Positions 6,603 to 8,323 of a stretch of DNA of 8,323 nucleotides are shown here, in pieces; position 1 is the first letter of the stretch; the number at the start of each line of letters is the position of its first letter. The notes below the pieces were generated by a model, which made no database searches, was not told the DNA's origin, and was given only the letters and a program-made list of their open reading frames with translations. Position numbers and translations under genes: made by a program. This DNA comes from an uncultured Paracoccaceae bacterium (lineage in GTDB: Bacteria > Pseudomonadota > Alphaproteobacteria > Rhodobacterales > Rhodobacteraceae), in contig CALFYQ010000349.1 of assembly GCA_937952085.1 (NCBI GenBank), positions 1 to 8,323 of the forward strand, in the 5' to 3' direction.

Positions 6603-7772
6603 TTGCGCGGCGGCGCGGGGGCGGGCTTGGGCGAAGAGGATGCATTCGACCGGCTCGTTTCAGGGCTCGACCGGCTTCGGGAGCGGCTCCGCATCGCCGT
6701 CATCTACAACGGCGACCGAACCGCGCCGGGCGCGGTGATCCGGCAGGGCCACAATCCGCGCTCGGAAAAGTCATACAAGCCTGTGGCGGAAGACATCGCC
6801 TCCGGCCTTCGCGCCGCCGGGTTCGAGCGGGTTGCGCTCCTTCCCGACGATCTCACCCTGCCGGACCGGCTGCGGGAGGAGGCGATCGACCTCGCCTGGC
6901 TCAACACCGCCGGCATCCAGGGCTATGACGCCATCGCCCATGCGCCGGCGACGATGGAGCTCGCGGGCGTGCCTTATGTCGGGCATCGGCCGCTCCTCGC
7001 GCTCACCCTCGATTCGAAGCAGGTCTTCAAGCGCGAGGCGCAGGCGCTCGGCCTGCCGACGCCGCCTTTCCTGGTCTGGGACGGCGTGCGCGGCCGCTTC
7101 TCAACAGACGACCCGGTCTTCGCGCGCGAATTTGCCGGCTGGGACGGCGGCTTCGTGGTGAAGCCGGTGATCGGCCGCGCCTCGCTCAACGTGATCCACG
7201 TGCCGGAGCGGGCGGGCCTGCCGGAGGCGGTGGAGACGGTCTATCGCGAGACGCTGAACCAGGTGCTGGTCGAGGCCTACATGTCCGGCCCGGAATATTG
7301 CGTTGCGGTCTCCGGCCCGGTCGTGGTGCGCGAGGGCGCGCCTGAGCGGGGCGCCGCGCCCTTCGCCTTCTCCGCCGTCGAGCGGAAGCTCGGCCCCGGC
7401 GAGGCGATCTTCACCTCGATGGACCTGAAGCCGATCGATGGCGGCCGCGCCCACGCGCTCGGCCCCGAGCACCCCGATTTCGCCGCGCTGATCGACCTCG
7501 CCCGTCGGGTGCATGACGATCTTCAGATCCGCTGCCTCGTGCGGCTCGACGTGCGGGCGGACCATGCCGGCCGGCTCCACATCCTCGAAGCCAACCCGAA
7601 GCCGGACCTGAAACGGCCGGACGCCCGGGCGACGAGCCTCGTCTGCCTCGGCCTGCCGCAGGAGCGGATGAGCTATGAGGACCTGATCCTCTCGCTCCTG
7701 CTCGACCGGCTCGACCATTACCTCCGCAATCGGCCCGCCGTGGTGCGGCACATTGCGGAGCTGATGGCGTGA
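6603..7772 (+). CDS. D-alanine-D-alanine ligase-like ATP-grasp protein
   Basis: A 389-residue ATP-grasp ligase related to Ddl (COG1181-like), probably cytosolic. Ligases of this group activate a carboxylate as an acyl-phosphate and join it to an amine. After a Ddl-like N-terminal domain (IAVIYNGD at 31-38, then RSEKSYKPVAEDI at 53-65), the ATP-grasp core shows DSKQVFKREA (137-146), GLPTPPFLV (150-158), the ATP lysine in FVVKP (K187), QVLVEAYMSGPEYCVAVSG (220-238), RLDVR (314-318) and the magnesium ligands E329 and N331 in HILEANPKPDL (326-336). The sequence around the Ddl substrate loop differs from canonical ddl (NPKPDLKRPDARATSLV), and it lies away from a cell-wall cluster, so the substrate may not be D-Ala. 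No ATG or GTG start exists: the frame opens at 6585 with TTG at 6603 or 6627; 6627 has a G-rich stretch upstream and would give 381 residues. Its stop overlaps the GTG start of the next gene. Confidence 0.85.
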   Translation: MRGGAGAGLGEEDAFDRLVSGLDRLRERLRIAVIYNGDRTAPGAVIRQGHNPRSEKSYKPVAEDIASGLRAAGFERVALLPDDLTLPDRLREEAIDLAWLNTAGIQGYDAIAHAPATMELAGVPYVGHRPLLALTLDSKQVFKREAQALGLPTPPFLVWDGVRGRFSTDDPVFAREFAGWDGGFVVKPVIGRASLNVIHVPERAGLPEAVETVYRETLNQVLVEAYMSGPEYCVAVSGPVVVREGAPERGAAPFAFSAVERKLGPGEAIFTSMDLKPIDGGRAHALGPEHPDFAALIDLARRVHDDLQIRCLVRLDVRADHAGRLHILEANPKPDLKRPDARATSLVCLGLPQERMSYEDLILSLLLDRLDHYLRNRPAVVRHIAELMA

Positions 7773-8323
7773 GAGGCGCCGCGCGGCTTCGGGGCGCGCT
7801 GCCCGTCGCCTTCGTGGCGATCCTCTCGCTCGGCCTGCTTGTCTATGTCGGCTGGGGCGAGGCGAAGCGAGGCTGGCCGCGTTTCGCGGCGGAGAAGGCG
7901 GCGGCGGAGGCGGAGGTGCTCGCGGCGGCGCTCGGCCCGCACCTTCGCGCCGGGCTGCCGCTCGCGGCGCTCCCCGGTTTCGCCCGCATCGCGACGCCGA
8001 TTCTCGAGGCGGACCCGGCGCTCGCCGGCATCGCGCTCCGCGACGCTTCGGGCCGTGCGCTCTTCACAGCCGGCGAGGCGGGGCCGGAGACGGCGCCGCT
8101 TCCCGAGGACGGCGCGACCGAAGTCGATTCCGAGGGTCGGCTCTCCGTCTTCCGCCGGCTCGATGGCCGGTTCGGCCCGGCCGGGGCGCTCGAATTCAGG
8201 TTGGACCGGGGGGCGCTCGCCGAACGCGCGGCGCGGCCGCTGCCGCTCCTCGCGGGGCTCGCCGCGCTCCTCTGCCTCGCGCTCTTTCTCCATGCATTTG
8301 TCGAGCGGCGGCGCGGGCGGCTC
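7769..8323 (+). CDS. Membrane sensor-like protein, N-terminal part (cut by window end)
   Basis: An open frame of 185 codons runs from GTG at 7769 to the window edge with no stop, so the C-terminus is missing. The start overlaps the upstream stop as GTGA, indicating translational coupling with the ATP-grasp gene. A first membrane helix spans about residues 11-29 (LPVAFVAILSLGLLVYVGW) after an Arg-rich cytoplasmic start. About 128 extracytoplasmic residues follow, including PALAGIALRDASGRALF (83-99), reminiscent of a Cache/PAS-like sensor core. A second helix lies at about 158-177, then RRRGR faces the cytoplasm. This topology (short N-tail, helix, small sensor domain, helix) is that of histidine kinases, diguanylate cyclases, PP2C phosphatases and chemoreceptors; the output domain lies beyond the window. 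Codon use (nearly all G/C-ending) supports real coding. The antisense frame at 7718-8293 is Arg/Glu-rich and a shadow. Confidence 0.75.
   Translation, partial: MRGAARLRGALPVAFVAILSLGLLVYVGWGEAKRGWPRFAAEKAAAEAEVLAAALGPHLRAGLPLAALPGFARIATPILEADPALAGIALRDASGRALFTAGEAGPETAPLPEDGATEVDSEGRLSVFRRLDGRFGPAGALEFRLDRGALAERAARPLPLLAGLAALLCLALFLHAFVERRRGRL

Noticed and set aside
6640..6738. ATG-initiated 32-codon frame with a GAAGAGG just before it
   Set aside because: It is out of frame inside the ATP-grasp gene, the ribosome-binding-like stretch touches the ATG with no spacer, and the product is a low-complexity Ser/Thr/Gly peptide.
7718..8293. 191-codon minus-strand frame over the end of the window
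   Set aside because: Arg/Glu/Pro-rich product without motifs. The plus-strand frame from 7769 shows two clean membrane helices and a coupled start.

Overview
The window is very GC-rich, and its codons end almost always in G or C. The genes are tightly packed and leave long meaningless open frames on the opposite strand. Together with the gene content (dapB, a Sua5-type tRNA-modification enzyme beside a GlcD-type flavin dehydrogenase) this suggests a high-GC alphaproteobacterium, possibly Rhodobacterales-like. That placement is an inference from style and content, with no rRNA or marker alignment behind it. No RNA gene, insertion sequence, CRISPR array or integrase is visible, and no gene-free stretch exceeds 300 bases.

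Layout. (1) 88-1974, plus strand: a 628-residue protein with an N-terminal XRE-like helix-turn-helix followed by about seven degenerate TPR-like repeats of nearly 50 residues. (2) 1976-5543, minus strand: a compact three-gene block transcribed MFS transporter -> Sua5-type threonylcarbamoyl-AMP synthase -> FAD-linked D-2-hydroxyacid dehydrogenase, with gaps of 9 and 25 bases. Its last gene converges on gene 1 with one base between the stop codons. (3) 5650-6462, plus strand: dapB, divergent from the MFS gene across 106 bases. (4) 6603-7772, plus strand: an atypical D-Ala-D-Ala-ligase-like ATP-grasp enzyme that has only TTG start candidates. (5) 7769 to the window end, plus strand: an incomplete membrane protein with two transmembrane helices and a short extracytoplasmic domain, starting at a GTG inside the stop codon of gene 4. 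It has no stop in the window, so a stop-to-stop ORF search would miss it.

How they fit together. The minus-strand block looks like an operon, but its members have no obvious common pathway. DapB makes tetrahydrodipicolinate for lysine and meso-diaminopimelate. The ATP-grasp gene downstream belongs to the family that ligates D-alanine-like substrates, so a cell-wall link is possible but unproven. The coupling of the ATP-grasp gene to a membrane sensor-like gene and the XRE-repeat protein are the least conventional parts. I found no clear evidence of a wholly new defence or mobile system.
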